The position numbers and the translations under genes are program-made. Shown in pieces: positions 1-8,123 of a stretch of 64,000 bases of DNA (within the stretch, counting starts at the first letter, position 1; the number at the start of each line of letters is the position of its first letter). The DNA is from Clostridia bacterium. GTDB lineage: Bacteria; Bacillota; Clostridia; Oscillospirales; Acutalibacteraceae. The notes under the pieces were generated by a model. That model did not search any database. It was not told where the DNA came from and saw only the letters and a program-made list of their open reading frames with translations. The stretch lies in contig JAFQRY010000013.1 of NCBI GenBank assembly GCA_017409845.1, positions 40,031 through 104,030 of the forward strand, in the 5' to 3' direction.

Positions 1-1289
1 AGTGCGGAAACGCCGTTGACCTTGTGGCAGACGGCAACGCAGAGGTTAGCCATTTTGACGGCACCGTTTGAAACGATTGCCATTCTTTCAACTCTGCCCG
101 CATCGCCCGTTGCGTCCCAAATTTTCTTTCTGAAGCGGTTGTCGATTTCCTTGACAATCTGATAAATTCTGGGAATAAGACGCTTGAAGAGGTCTTCGCT
201 CCAGCATTCGAGAGCTTCCGCCATAACGGTGTGGTTTGTATATGCACAGCATTCCTCAACGATTCTGTAGGCATCGTCCCAGCCGTAGCCGCATTCGTCA
301 AGCATGATTCTCATAAGCTCGGGGATAGCCATTGTGGGATGAGTGTCGTTGATATGGATTGCATTCTTTTCAGCGAAGTTTTTAAGTGAGCCGTAATCCC
401 TGAGGTGACGCTGAACGATATCCTGAACGGATGCCGAAACAAGGAAATACTGCTGACGTAGACGAAGGCTCTTTCCTTCGGGATGATTGTCGGCAGGATA
501 AAGCACCTTGCTGATAACCTCCGCCATGGCTTTTTCTTCCATGGCGTGCATGTAGTCGCCCTGATTGAATTTTGTCATGTCAAAGCCGTCAACCTTTGCT
601 GACCAGAGACGGAGCACGGCGGCACTCTTGCCATCCTTGCCCGCAACCATCATATCATAGGGAACAGCCTTGACTGTTTTGCAGTTGACGAGCTCAACAT
701 GATGATATGCTTCTTCCCATGCGTCGAGAACCTCGCCTTCAAACTTGACTTCAACAACCTTGTCTTCTCTGGGAACAAGCCAAACATCACCGCCGGGAAG
801 CCAGAAATCGGGCATTTCGGTCTGCCAGCCGTCAATGATTTTCTGCTTGAAAATACCGTATTCGTAAAGAATTGAATAGCCCATGCCTCTGTAGCCCTGA
901 TTTGCAAGAGCATCAAGATAGCATGCCGCAAGTCTGCCCAGACCGCCGTTGCCCAGACCCGCATCGGGCTCACAGTCATAGAGCTTCTCAAGCTTTACAC
1001 CGAAGCTTGCAAGAGCCTTTTCCGCAGTTGATGTAAGGTTGAGATTATAAAGTGTGTTTTTGAGAGTTCTTCCCATGAGGAACTCCATGCAAAGATAATA
1101 AACCTTTTTCTGTCCCTTTTCGAGCGAGAGCTTATCGAATTCTCTTCTGGAATCTCTGACCATATCCCTTGTGATCATGGAAAGAGCCCTGTAGAGCTGC
1201 TCGTTTGTTGCATCCTTGGGAGTCACGCCGAAGAAATGAGAGAGCTTTGCCGAAATCATTTCTTCAAGCTGTTTTTTTGTGATTGCCAT
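1..1289 (-). CDS. glgP: Glycogen phosphorylase, N-terminal part (gene runs off the window)
   Basis: Releases glucose-1-phosphate from glycogen with pyridoxal phosphate in the cytosol. About 429 N-terminal residues are visible. They carry family landmarks: the early block YYLCMEFLMGRTL, the glycine-rich EPDAGLGNGGLGRLAACYLD, GYSILYEYGIFKQ, FWLPGGDVWLV and INDTHPTMAIPELMR. The PLP-binding lysine lies in the missing C-terminal half. The start is ATG at 1289, preceded by AGGAGG (complement of 1299-1304). A plausible promoter lies at 1337-1365. The phosphohexomutase at 24.9-26.4 kb could process its product, but that link is inference. The family call is secure; glycogen versus maltodextrin preference cannot be read from sequence. 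Confidence 0.95.
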   Translation of the reverse strand, partial: MAITKKQLEEMISAKLSHFFGVTPKDATNEQLYRALSMITRDMVRDSRREFDKLSLEKGQKKVYYLCMEFLMGRTLKNTLYNLNLTSTAEKALASFGVKLEKLYDCEPDAGLGNGGLGRLAACYLDALANQGYRGMGYSILYEYGIFKQKIIDGWQTEMPDFWLPGGDVWLVPREDKVVEVKFEGEVLDAWEEAYHHVELVNCKTVKAVPYDMMVAGKDGKSAAVLRLWSAKVDGFDMTKFNQGDYMHAMEEKAMAEVISKVLYPADNHPEGKSLRLRQQYFLVSASVQDIVQRHLRDYGSLKNFAEKNAIHINDTHPTMAIPELMRIMLDECGYGWDDAYRIVEECCAYTNHTVMAEALECWSEDLFKRLIPRIYQIVKEIDNRFRKKIWDATGDAGRVERMAIVSNGAVKMANLCVAVCHKVNGVSA

Positions 1290-1336
1290 ATAATTAATCC
1301 TCCTATAAATAACCGTTTAAGAAAACAGTACATTAT

Positions 1337-1365
1337 ATTTTACACTAAAATTTAATTTATTACAA
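1337..1365 (-). promoter_or_regulatory. Sigma-A promoter for glgP
   Basis: On the minus strand, TTGTAA (1360-1365) is followed after 17 bases by TAAAAT (1337-1342), about 45 bases before the glgP start. Confidence 0.5.
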
Positions 1366-1397
1366 CAAATTTTTAACAGTTGTTTAATTCAAAATGC

Positions 1398-1426
1398 TTG
1401 TAAGAGATAGAAATTTAGGTTATAAT
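1398..1426 (+). promoter_or_regulatory. Sigma-A promoter for the CPBP protease gene
   Basis: TTGTAA (1398-1403), a 17-base spacer and TATAAT (1421-1426), 50 bases ahead of the TTG start. Confidence 0.55.
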
Positions 1427-1475
1427 AAAAGAAAAATTTGGTTGAATTGCAAAAAGCGAACAAGTTGGTGATAAT

Positions 1476-2459
1476 TTGTATAATTTTTATGACGCCGAAA
1501 ATTCGGTCTATATCAAAAAAGAAAAAGAGAAAAAGCAGATAAAACGAATCGGAATTGCGGCAGGTGCGAGCGTTATCGGATATGTCCTGATCCAGAATAT
1601 TTTATCAATGCTTATTTATCTTTCGCCGATTGGTGAAATTTATGAAACCGACCCTGCAATGCAGAGCGTTGTGAGCATTTTTCTTTCTGTTTTCGGAATT
1701 GCTCTTCCGTTCGGAATTGCGGGATATTTTCTCAATAAAGGCAAGGATACTCCCGTTGTTGATTTCAGAAAGCCCGTCAGCACTCCTCTTATGCTCAGTG
1801 CGGCGTGTCTGGGATTTTTCATTTGCCTTGCCGGTAATTATGTGACGGGTATTTTTGTCAATTTCATGGATGAGCTCGGAATTCTGCTTTCATCACCCGA
1901 ATATTATCCGCCCACGGATTTTGCGGGCAGAATAATCTATACCGTTTCGATTGCGGTTGTGCCTGCTCTTGTTGAAGAATTTGCCGTAAGAGGAGTTATT
2001 CTGCAGCCGCTGAGAAAATTCGGCGATAAATTTGCGATTATTGCTACAGCTTTGCTCTTTGCCGTTATGCACGGAAACCTCATTCAGGCACCGTTTGCAC
2101 TTATTGCAGGCATCGGAATCGGCTATGCCGTTTGCATAACAAACAGCATAAGAACGGGATTCCTTATTCATTTCTGCAACAATCTTTATTCGGTCATAGT
2201 CGAGTTTCTCGTTGCGGATATTGCCGACGAAAACAAGCTCAATACGGTTTATCTTGTGCTCACGGCGGCTCTTTATGCGGTAACAATCGGCGGCTCGGTA
2301 ATTTTTGTGATACTTAAGAAACAAAGAAAGCTCGTGCCGTCATTCACGCTGATAAAAGAGAGCGAAAAAATGAGAGCGTTTATCCTGACTATCCCCATGA
2401 TAATCGCCCTTTTGCTTATGATTTATATAACCTCGGGATTTGTGGATTTCGGAAGATGA
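1476..2459 (+). CDS. CPBP-family intramembrane metalloprotease
   Basis: A 327-residue multi-pass membrane protein of the CAAX-protease/bacteriocin-processing (CPBP, Abi) family. The family motifs are present: EEFAVRG with E167-E168 and R172, the FAVMHGN segment with H199, and HFCNN with H232 near the C-terminal side. These residues form the metal-dependent active site in the family. Hydrophobic segments lie at about 26-50, 62-85, 104-130, 152-165 and 185-240, with a further C-terminal pair. The start is TTG at 1476 with GGTGAT just upstream. The gene stands alone, with its own promoter and terminator. The substrate is unknown; roles in peptide maturation or immunity to peptides are family knowledge only. 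Confidence 0.85.
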   Translation: MYNFYDAENSVYIKKEKEKKQIKRIGIAAGASVIGYVLIQNILSMLIYLSPIGEIYETDPAMQSVVSIFLSVFGIALPFGIAGYFLNKGKDTPVVDFRKPVSTPLMLSAACLGFFICLAGNYVTGIFVNFMDELGILLSSPEYYPPTDFAGRIIYTVSIAVVPALVEEFAVRGVILQPLRKFGDKFAIIATALLFAVMHGNLIQAPFALIAGIGIGYAVCITNSIRTGFLIHFCNNLYSVIVEFLVADIADENKLNTVYLVLTAALYAVTIGGSVIFVILKKQRKLVPSFTLIKESEKMRAFILTIPMIIALLLMIYITSGFVDFGR

Positions 2460-2464
2460 TTTTT

Positions 2465-2497
2465 CAGAGGCTGTTTTTTTGCAGCCTCTGATTTTTT
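2465..2497 (+). terminator. Rho-independent terminator after the CPBP gene
   Basis: The hairpin CAGAGGCTG / CAGCCTCTG spans 2465-2490 and is followed by ATTTTTT. Confidence 0.85.
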
Positions 2498-2508
2498 AAA
2501 AAAACATA

Positions 2509-2537
2509 TTGACAGACGGTCAGAAGTGTGATATTAT
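2509..2537 (+). promoter_or_regulatory. Strong sigma-A promoter with no gene behind it
   Basis: TTGACA (2509-2514), exactly 17 bases, then TATTAT (2532-2537). The predicted start falls inside a long palindrome (2534-2575). The only thing downstream before the convergent lipoprotein gene is a terminator at 2621-2649. No open frame or ribosome site was found between them. Confidence 0.6.
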
Positions 2538-2575
2538 GTAGGTGGAGTTAGTTACGACTAACTTCACCTACATAA
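2534..2575. promoter_or_regulatory. Palindromic operator-like site over the promoter
   Basis: The arms GTAGGTGGAGTTAGT (2538-2552) and ACTAACTTCACCTAC (2557-2571) pair with one G-T wobble around TACG, and four flanking A-T pairs extend the stem. The core AGTTAGT-ACTAACT resembles palindromic operators of DtxR- or TetR-type repressors, but the regulator is not identifiable here. The RNA could also form a 19-pair hairpin at its 5' end. Confidence 0.5.
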
Positions 2576-2620
2576 AAATTCTCCTCCTGAGAGAACATCT
2601 TTTTATAACATTTTTCCTTG

Positions 2621-2649
2621 AAAACGCCGCCCTTGAAGGACGGCGTTTT
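2621..2649. terminator. Bidirectional terminator between convergent transcripts
   Basis: The arms AAAACGCCGCCCTT (2621-2634) and AAGGACGGCGTTTT (2636-2649) give A- and T-runs on both sides. It can end the minus-strand lipoprotein mRNA and any transcript from the promoter at 2509. Confidence 0.75.
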
Positions 2650-2662
2650 CGGTTATACTGTA

Positions 2663-3700
2663 TTAATATTTGAAATCCGAATAAGAAACCTTGGTTTCAA
2701 GATTCATCGAAGCCTTGCCGACTCTGACGATTGTGTATCTGATATTTGAAAGCTCCGCTTTCATTTTTATATTGTGTGAAAGAGAAACGAACCTGTTGTT
2801 TGATGCGTTGATTTTTGCCGTGATTTTAACGCTTGTTGTGTTGATTGTCATGGAGCCGACACTTGCACCTGCATCCGAAAGACCTGCTTTTATTTCGTCG
2901 ATATCCTTGAAATCCTTTGTGAATCTGCCGAGAGCACTGCTGCTTTTCAGCGGATTGGTTTCGTTTTTAACCGTCAGGGTTACGGTGTAGTATTTGCCGT
3001 CATCCGACAGTTTGCAGGATGCCGAGGTGACATCGGATTCCTTCAGAGTGCTTTTTACAAGTGAAGTGCCGTTGAAGTTGCCCTTGGCAACGGTTTCCGT
3101 GCTGCTTCCCTCGCCGAGAAAGCTGCCTATTGCATCACGCACCGCGCCGATGCTTGCAAGAGCACCCATTTCAAGGTTGCTCAGAGTTGTGACGGTTGAT
3201 TTGTTATAGCCGGGTCTGGCGGTTGATGCGGCTGCTGCAGCGGAATTATAGAGCTTTACGATGTCAGCCTTTTTGACGGGCGCAACTGCTGCTTTCTTGG
3301 TTGTTGCAGCAGGCTTTTTGGTTGTTACAACGGCTTTCTTCGTTGTAGTGACTGCTTTCTTCGTAGTAGTAACAGCCTTTTTCGTTGTGATAACTGCTTT
3401 TGTTGTTTCGGGTGCCTTGGTTGTGGTCGGAGCCTCGGTTGTAGTCGGAGCTTCGGTTGTAGTCGGAGCTTCGGTTGTGGTCGGAGCTTCAGTTGTTTGT
3501 GCCACGGTTTCTGCGGGAGCTTGCGTTGTTTCGGGAATCGTTTCCGTATAAAGAAGATTTTCGGTTGCTGCGGATGATGTTGATTTCTCGGGTGAAGAAA
3601 TCACAGTTGTTTCATCGGAATTTTTGCCGTTGCAGGCGGAAAAAGCCAGAATAAATGATGCTGCCGTGAGAAATGCAAGAATTCTTTTTATTGTGTTCAT
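2663..3700 (-). CDS. Lipoprotein with Thr-rich repeat stalk and C-terminal globular domain
   Basis: A 345-residue exported protein of unknown function. The N-terminus has a lipoprotein signal peptide ending in AFSAC (Cys23 as probable lipid anchor). Residues of about 25-140 form a low-complexity stalk of TTTEAP and TTKKAV repeats, rich in Thr, Pro and Lys. The last 200 residues look globular, with alternating beta-type sequence that includes conserved-looking hydrophobic strands and no recognisable catalytic motif. It is probably anchored in the membrane with the stalk crossing the cell wall. The ATG at 3700 follows AGGAGG. The gene is convergent with the orphan promoter cassette and ends at the bidirectional terminator. 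It is not assignable to a named family by eye. Confidence 0.8.
   Translation of the reverse strand: MNTIKRILAFLTAASFILAFSACNGKNSDETTVISSPEKSTSSAATENLLYTETIPETTQAPAETVAQTTEAPTTTEAPTTTEAPTTTEAPTTTKAPETTKAVITTKKAVTTTKKAVTTTKKAVVTTKKPAATTKKAAVAPVKKADIVKLYNSAAAAASTARPGYNKSTVTTLSNLEMGALASIGAVRDAIGSFLGEGSSTETVAKGNFNGTSLVKSTLKESDVTSASCKLSDDGKYYTVTLTVKNETNPLKSSSALGRFTKDFKDIDEIKAGLSDAGASVGSMTINTTSVKITAKINASNNRFVSLSHNIKMKAELSNIRYTIVRVGKASMNLETKVSYSDFKY
3320..3403. repeat. Four tandem 21-bp units encoding the Lys/Thr stalk
   Basis: Units start at 3320, 3341, 3362 and 3383 and encode the TTTKKAV-type heptad of the lipoprotein. The third bases vary, so the repeat is partly diverged. Confidence 0.7.
3419..3490. 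repeat. Four tandem 18-bp units encoding TTTEAP
   Basis: Four near-identical units of the type GGTTGTAGTCGGAGCTTC start at 3419, 3437, 3455 and 3473. Near identity at the DNA level suggests recent expansion and a copy number that could vary between strains. Confidence 0.8.
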
Positions 3701-3791
3701 GCTTAAAATCCTCCTCGTTGCTTTTTTACACTTTCATTATACCATATCTTTCATAATAATTGTGAATAAACTGCAAAAATTTTATTTTTTA

Positions 3792-3820
3792 TTGAAAATA
3801 TCGGATATTAGTGATAAAAT
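3792..3820 (+). promoter_or_regulatory. Sigma-A promoter for the zinc-ribbon/TPR pair
   Basis: TTGAAA (3792-3797), 17 bases, TAAAAT (3815-3820), about 30 bases before the TTG start. Confidence 0.6.
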
Positions 3821-3852
3821 AAAAAAGTTACTAAAATAAGGAGGGATACTTC

Positions 3853-5388
3853 TTGGATAACGAAAACAAAAACACCCTTCCCGAAGAAGAGAAAAATTCC
3901 GTTGCCGAAGCCGTTGAAGAAACGGCTGAAGAAGTGGCAGAGACTTCCGCAGCTGTTGAAGAAGGAGCAGAAAATGCCGAAGATACTGACGAAGCTGTCG
4001 CAGAAGCATCGGAGGAAGCTGCTGAAGAGTTGAGCGAAGAAGAGCTCTGCATTATCTGCGGAGAAAACAAAAAAGCTGAGGACAGCGATTATTGCCCCGT
4101 ATGCGAAGCAGCGATGTATAAAAGCAAAATTTCCGTTCTTGCATGGATTTCGGGAGTTGCCGTAATTGTTATAAGTATATTTGCTTTTGTTGTTGCAGGT
4201 CTTATAAGTGCTCCTGCCATTCAGGCCTTGCAGGGTGATATAGAAGCAATGAACAAGCGCTGGAACACCGCTTATTCGGAATATTCAGAGGTTTCTTCGA
4301 GTGCTGCGGAAATCAGGAGCATCATAGGCGAAGGAAACGGACTTGCATTGTTTGTGAGAGAAGGCAGAGGCAATCAGGAAAAGATGATAGAAGCCTATGC
4401 CAATGCAAGGTCTCCGCTTGATTCGATTTATATGGCAATGATGATTTACGGTGAAAGTGCCATCCATGATTTTAAGGGCATAAGCGATATCGTTGAGCTT
4501 TACGACGATTTCTATAACAGCTATACCCTTATGAGCGAAGCTGTTGACGGAATGCTCGGCGGTGCGGAGAAAAACGAGACCTTTGCTGCTCTTGAAGCAC
4601 TCGAGGGCAAAGAGGGTATCAATGAGGTTTTCCGCAATTATTTCCTTTTCAGTGCAGCGGATTTTTATAAGCTCGGCTGCAAAGAGGAGCTTAAATATAT
4701 TGAGGCTGCCGAAGCTGCCGCAAAGGCACAGGGCAAGGATTATTCATGGCTTTATTACCTTGAAATTGCCGATTCTCTCTGCCAGGAAGGTAAATATGAC
4801 CTTGCACTCGGCTATGTTGATTACCTTGCGGAAAACAACAAGAATAATTACAGGGCTTTTGACCTTCAGATGAGAATTGCCGTAGCAAAGGGTGAAACTG
4901 AAAAGGCGACCGCTGCTCTTGAGGAGTTTGAGGCAAACAACCCCGGACTGGATACCGCATATGCACTCAGAGCAAGCCTTAACCGTTGCTCGGGTGACAT
5001 CGAAAAGAGCAGAGCTGTATGCGAGGAAGGTCTTGTTGAAAATGATTTTTCGACAGAAATCCACCGCCAGCTTGCACTTATTTATCTTCTTGAGGGCGAT
5101 TATTTAAAGGCGTACGAAGAAGCGTTTACCGCCGATTCAAACGCAACCTACATGGCTCAGTATTACATGGATAACAGCGGATATACTCCGCAGCTTGATA
5201 ATACAATTTATCTTTGTGCAACGCTTTGCAAGAAGAATAATCTTTCGGGAACAACAAATTCCGTTTACATTGACCAGATTCTCGAATATTATTCGTCATT
5301 TAATCCTTCAAAGCAGGTTTCCGCAATTCTGAACGGAGAAAAAACCATTGAAGAAGTTCTTACGGAAGGAGTGTGTGATCTCGCATGA
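3853..5388 (+). CDS. Membrane protein with acidic N-terminus, zinc ribbon and TPR-like domain
   Basis: A 511-residue protein of unknown function. Residues 1-64 are a Glu/Ala-rich acidic tail. C66, C69, C81 and C84 form a CxxC-x11-CxxC zinc ribbon. Residues of about 92-119 make one membrane helix. The remainder is helical; about 280-450 reads like tetratricopeptide repeats (alternating Ala/Leu/Tyr helices such as the EGDYLKAYEEAF segment). The topology predicts a cytosolic ribbon and an extracytoplasmic TPR domain. The start is TTG at 3853 after AAGGAGGG. It overlaps the next gene by four bases (ATGA), so the two are probably translationally coupled and act together. No catalytic motif is seen. 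Confidence 0.75.
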   Translation: MDNENKNTLPEEEKNSVAEAVEETAEEVAETSAAVEEGAENAEDTDEAVAEASEEAAEELSEEELCIICGENKKAEDSDYCPVCEAAMYKSKISVLAWISGVAVIVISIFAFVVAGLISAPAIQALQGDIEAMNKRWNTAYSEYSEVSSSAAEIRSIIGEGNGLALFVREGRGNQEKMIEAYANARSPLDSIYMAMMIYGESAIHDFKGISDIVELYDDFYNSYTLMSEAVDGMLGGAEKNETFAALEALEGKEGINEVFRNYFLFSAADFYKLGCKEELKYIEAAEAAAKAQGKDYSWLYYLEIADSLCQEGKYDLALGYVDYLAENNKNNYRAFDLQMRIAVAKGETEKATAALEEFEANNPGLDTAYALRASLNRCSGDIEKSRAVCEEGLVENDFSTEIHRQLALIYLLEGDYLKAYEEAFTADSNATYMAQYYMDNSGYTPQLDNTIYLCATLCKKNNLSGTTNSVYIDQILEYYSSFNPSKQVSAILNGEKTIEEVLTEGVCDLA

Positions 5389-5921
5389 CGATACTTTACA
5401 TTGCATCAAAAATCCTCACCTTCCCCGGAGCATATCTCAGAGGCTTCTGGGAACAGCTTACCTGCAAGCTTCTCGGTCTTCCCGTTGAAGTGCCGGGCTA
5501 CCTCAGGCTTGACGAAGCGTGCGGTCATGTTGAACACGGACTTTCTCAGAAGGGCTTTGCATCCTATCTTATGGCAACGGGTCCGGGCTTTATGAATCTT
5601 ATGACCGGCTTCCCGATTTTCCTTATGGGATATGTGAGCCTTGAATTTCTCGGCATCAGATATTCCGACGGTCCCGCTCTTTTTATAATCAATGTTCTTA
5701 TGACATATTTAGGCATTTCGCTTATGTGCAACGTTTTTCCTCTTGTTGAGGATGCGATGAATCTTTTCGATGTTGCTTATTCACAGAAGAAAATGAATAT
5801 TATCGGCAGAATTCTGTTTGCAATTCCGTCGGCAATAACCTATGTGGGTGCTTATCTCGAAAAACACGGCATTACAGTTCTGCTGTGGATTGTATTTGTT
5901 GTTTTTTCATTTGTTTCATGA
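5385..5921 (+). CDS. Conserved integral membrane protein, unknown function
   Basis: A 178-residue protein with about four hydrophobic segments (near 70-95, 100-125, 140-155 and 160-178). It begins with a short hydrophobic stretch followed by the FPGAYLRGFWEQLTCK block. The His/Glu-containing segment CGHVEHG near residue 46 could bind metal, but there is no HExxH. Some M50-like membrane families have similar FPG loops, so a degenerate peptidase-like fold is possible but unproven. It is coupled by an ATGA overlap to the zinc-ribbon/TPR gene and ends at a strong terminator. It is probably the membrane partner of that protein. Confidence 0.6.
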   Translation: MTILYIASKILTFPGAYLRGFWEQLTCKLLGLPVEVPGYLRLDEACGHVEHGLSQKGFASYLMATGPGFMNLMTGFPIFLMGYVSLEFLGIRYSDGPALFIINVLMTYLGISLMCNVFPLVEDAMNLFDVAYSQKKMNIIGRILFAIPSAITYVGAYLEKHGITVLLWIVFVVFSFVS

Positions 5922-5926
5922 AAAAG

Positions 5927-5958
5927 AGGCTGTTCGTTCAAAACGAACAGCCTTTTTT
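5927..5958 (+). terminator. Rho-independent terminator of the zinc-ribbon/TPR operon
   Basis: AGGCTGTTCGTT (5927-5938) pairs with AACGAACAGCCT (5942-5953), followed by TTTTT. Confidence 0.9.
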
Positions 5959-6321
5959 GCAATAAAACGGAGACAGGCAGACGACGCTGCGTTACGCCGC
6001 AGTTGTTTTTTGCAGCATCGTTCGGCCTCAGCATTCCTTTGTCGGGTTGTCATAAGTTTCGCCTTTAACCACCATTTAATGAAAGTTCTTGAGTCTGTCC
6101 AAAATGCTAATAATTGCTAATTTATTAGCAAACACAGAAAATAGCAAAAATATCTTATTAGCAAAACAAACCGAGAATTTGAGTTTATTAATGAAATTTT
6201 GAAGTTTCTATTAGCAAAATTCACGGAAAAGTTTTTGGGACAAGTTGGACAACTTTATTAGCAAAAAGCACATAATTCTGACGTTCTATTAGCAAAAAAA
6301 TTTGACGAAAGTCAGAAAAAA
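5959..6321. repeat. Non-coding region with irregular TATTAGCAAAA repeat array
   Basis: No gene was found. Five copies of T(T/C)TATTAGCAAA occur near 6121, 6155, 6207, 6253 and 6285, all on one strand and spaced 31-53 bases apart. A partial copy (ATAGCAAAAA) lies at 6141. The truncated core TTCTATTAG recurs near 6454 and 6495 on the other side of the tRNA. The part at 5959-6100 reads like decayed sequence with stops in all frames. The spacing is too irregular for a CRISPR array. Confidence 0.6.
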
Positions 6322-6359
6322 AGAAAAACCGAAACCCTTGATAAATCAAGGGGTTTCGG
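6322..6359 (-). terminator. Terminator for tRNA-Arg
   Basis: CCGAAACCCTTGA (6329-6341) pairs with TCAAGGGGTTTCGG (6346-6359). Read on the minus strand, it is followed by TTTTTCTTTTTTT. Confidence 0.8.
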
Positions 6360-6368
6360 CTGTGAAAA

Positions 6369-6445
6369 TGGCGTCCTCGGCGGGATTCGAACCCACGGCC
6401 TTCTGCTTAGGAGGCAGACGCTCTATCCTGCTGAGCTACGAAGAC
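6369..6445 (-). tRNA. tRNA-Arg (anticodon CCU), CCA encoded
   Basis: A full cloverleaf can be folded: acceptor GTCTTCG/CGAGGAC, D stem GCTC/GAGC, anticodon stem TCTGC/GCAGA with loop CTCCTAA (anticodon CCT), a five-base variable loop, T stem GTGGG/CCCGC with loop TTCGAAT, discriminator G and an encoded CCA. It reads AGG codons. A minus-strand terminator follows at once. Confidence 0.95.
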
Positions 6446-6660
6446 GTACACATATTCTATTAGCTGAAGTCACGAGAAAAAGACGATTAGTTTAGGTTCT
6501 ATTAGGAGGGGCTTATTATATCCATTTAACTAAGGAGGCAAATATTTCATAAAATTCAACTTTAATATTCTACCAAAAATACGTTGTAAAGTCAAGCCGA
6601 AAAAAGCATGCTATTATTTCATATATTCGGCGTTTTGCCGATAAATAATGCTTGAAAAAT
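6446..6660. other. Intergenic stretch between tRNA-Arg and pgk
   Basis: No open frame was found. It contains two TTCTATTAG half-repeats, a ribosome-site-like AAGGAGG at 6532-6538 with no usable start behind it, and an imperfect hairpin at 6605-6654 whose outer arms are AAGCAT and ATGCTT and inner arms TCGGC and GCCGA. The hairpin sits just upstream of the pgk -35 element. Confidence 0.5.
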
Positions 6661-6687
6661 TTGACATAATATTATAAAATATATACT
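6661..6687 (+). promoter_or_regulatory. Probable promoter of pgk
   Basis: TTGACA (6661-6666) is followed by TATACT (6682-6687). The 15-base spacer is shorter than ideal, but this is the best site ahead of pgk and sits about 50 bases from its start. Confidence 0.5.
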
Positions 6688-6739
6688 TGGTAAAGTATGC
6701 GACTACTCTATAACAAAAATTCTGAAAGGATTGAAGAAA

Positions 6740-7951
6740 ATGAGCTTACTTAACAAGAAAACAGTTGACGACATCAATGCAAAGGGCAAGAAGGTGCTTG
6801 TTCGCTGCGACTTTAACGTTCCTCTCAAGGAAGGCGTTATCACAGACGAAAACAGAATCAACGCTGCTATTCCCACAATTCAGAAACTTATAAATGACGG
6901 TGCAAAGGTTATCCTTTGCTCACATCTCGGCAAGCCCAAGAACGGCCCCGAGGCAAAGTTCTCACTCGCTCCCGTTGCAAAGAGACTCAGCGAGAAGCTC
7001 GGCAAGGAAGTTGTTTTTGCTGCTGACGATACAGTAGTAGGCGAAAACGCAAAGGCTGCTGTTGCTGCTATGAATGACGGCGATGTTGTTCTTCTTGAAA
7101 ACACACGTTTCCGTGCTGAAGAAACAAAGAACGGCGAAGCTTTCTCAAAGGACCTTGCAAGCCTCTGCGAAATGTATGTTAACGATGCATTCGGTGCAGC
7201 TCACAGAGCACACTGCTCAACAGTAGGCGTAACAGCTTATGTTGAAGAAGCAGCTGTAGGCTATCTTATGGGCAAAGAGCTCAAGTATCTCGGCAACGCT
7301 GTTGAAGATCCCGAAAGACCCTTCGTTACAATCCTCGGCGGTGCAAAGGTTGCAGACAAGCTTAATGTTATCGAAAATCTTCTCAATAAGGCTGATACAC
7401 TCATTATCGGCGGCGGTATGGCATATACCTTCCTTGCTGCTCAGGGCTACGGCGTAGGTAACTCACTCCTCGACGAAAGCAAGATTGATTACTGCAAGGA
7501 TATGCTTGCAAAGGCTGAAGCAAAGGGCGTTAAGATTCTTCTTCCCGTTGACGTTGTAACAGCAGCAGGCTTCCCCAACCCCATTGATGCTGAAATCGAA
7601 ACAGCAGTTTATGCAGCAGACGCTATTCCCGCAGATGTTGAAGGCCTTGATATCGGACCCAAGACAGCTGAGCTTTATGCAGATGCAGTCAAGAGTGCAA
7701 AGACCGTTGTATGGAACGGACCCATGGGCGTTTTCGAGAATCCCACTCTTGCAGCAGGCACAATCGCAGTTGCAAAGGCTCTTGCTGAAACAGAAGCAGT
7801 TACAATCATCGGCGGCGGCGACTCGGCAGCTGCAGTCAACACACTCGGCTTCGGCGACAAGATGACTCACATCTCAACCGGCGGCGGTGCATCACTTGAA
7901 TTCCTTGAGGGTAAGGCTCTTCCCGGCATCGAAGCAGTTAACGATAAATAA
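6740..7951 (+). CDS. pgk: Phosphoglycerate kinase
   Basis: Converts 1,3-bisphosphoglycerate and ADP to 3-phosphoglycerate and ATP in glycolysis. The 403 residues match the usual family length. Landmarks are [11 protein letters not shown] near the N-terminus, the SHLGKPK loop, ENTRFR, the [10 protein letters not shown] segment, WNGPMGVFE and the nucleotide-binding GGGDSAAA near the C-terminus. The ATG at 6740 is chosen over the in-frame TTG at 6731 because AAAGGA (6725-6730) is correctly spaced only for the ATG. It heads the pgk-tpiA-gpmI glycolytic run; a REP/RAYT remnant separates it from tpiA. Confidence 0.98.
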   Translation: MSLLNKKTVDDINAKGKKVLVRCDFNVPLKEGVITDENRINAAIPTIQKLINDGAKVILCSHLGKPKNGPEAKFSLAPVAKRLSEKLGKEVVFAADDTVVGENAKAAVAAMNDGDVVLLENTRFRAEETKNGEAFSKDLASLCEMYVNDAFGAAHRAHCSTVGVTAYVEEAAVGYLMGKELKYLGNAVEDPERPFVTILGGAKVADKLNVIENLLNKADTLIIGGGMAYTFLAAQGYGVGNSLLDESKIDYCKDMLAKAEAKGVKILLPVDVVTAAGFPNPIDAEIETAVYAADAIPADVEGLDIGPKTAELYADAVKSAKTVVWNGPMGVFENPTLAAGTIAVAKALAETEAVTIIGGGDSAAAVNTLGFGDKMTHISTGGGASLEFLEGKALPGIEAVNDK

Positions 7952-7952
7952 A

Positions 7953-8033
7953 TTTTTGCGATATTTGACTTTCTCGTTCGCTCACATATCCTGATATGCT
8001 ACGCTCACTGCGAAAGCCAAATTTCATCAAAAA
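7953..8033. repeat. Long imperfect inverted repeat after pgk
   Basis: The arms begin TTTTTG (7953-7958) and end CAAAAA (8028-8033). They share blocks ATTTG, CTTTC and CATATC/GATATG around a short centre. It could act as a terminator or be a miniature mobile element; there is no coding content. Confidence 0.6.
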
Positions 8034-8069
8034 TTCTGTTGCCATTGATTAATGTATTTCGATTTGTTC

Positions 8070-8096
8070 CGGGACGGCACAGAGGCCGTCCCCTAC
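8070..8096 (-). repeat. REP palindrome, type A (GTAG head on the minus strand)
   Basis: Read on the minus strand: GTAG followed by the GGGACGGC...GCCGTCCC hairpin. It is the inverted partner of the copy at 8232-8258. Confidence 0.8.
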
Positions 8097-8123
8097 ACGA
8101 AATTCGTGATTTAAGAATATGGA

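Noticed and set aside
3261-3551. Plus-strand frame with a hydrophobic Val/Phe-rich repeat protein
   Set aside because: It is the antisense of the Thr-rich lipoprotein repeats, has no ribosome site, and the sense gene has a full signal peptide and start.
6121-6300. Possible CRISPR array
   Set aside because: The repeats are only about 11 bases, the spacing is irregular (31-53), and no cas genes are in the window.
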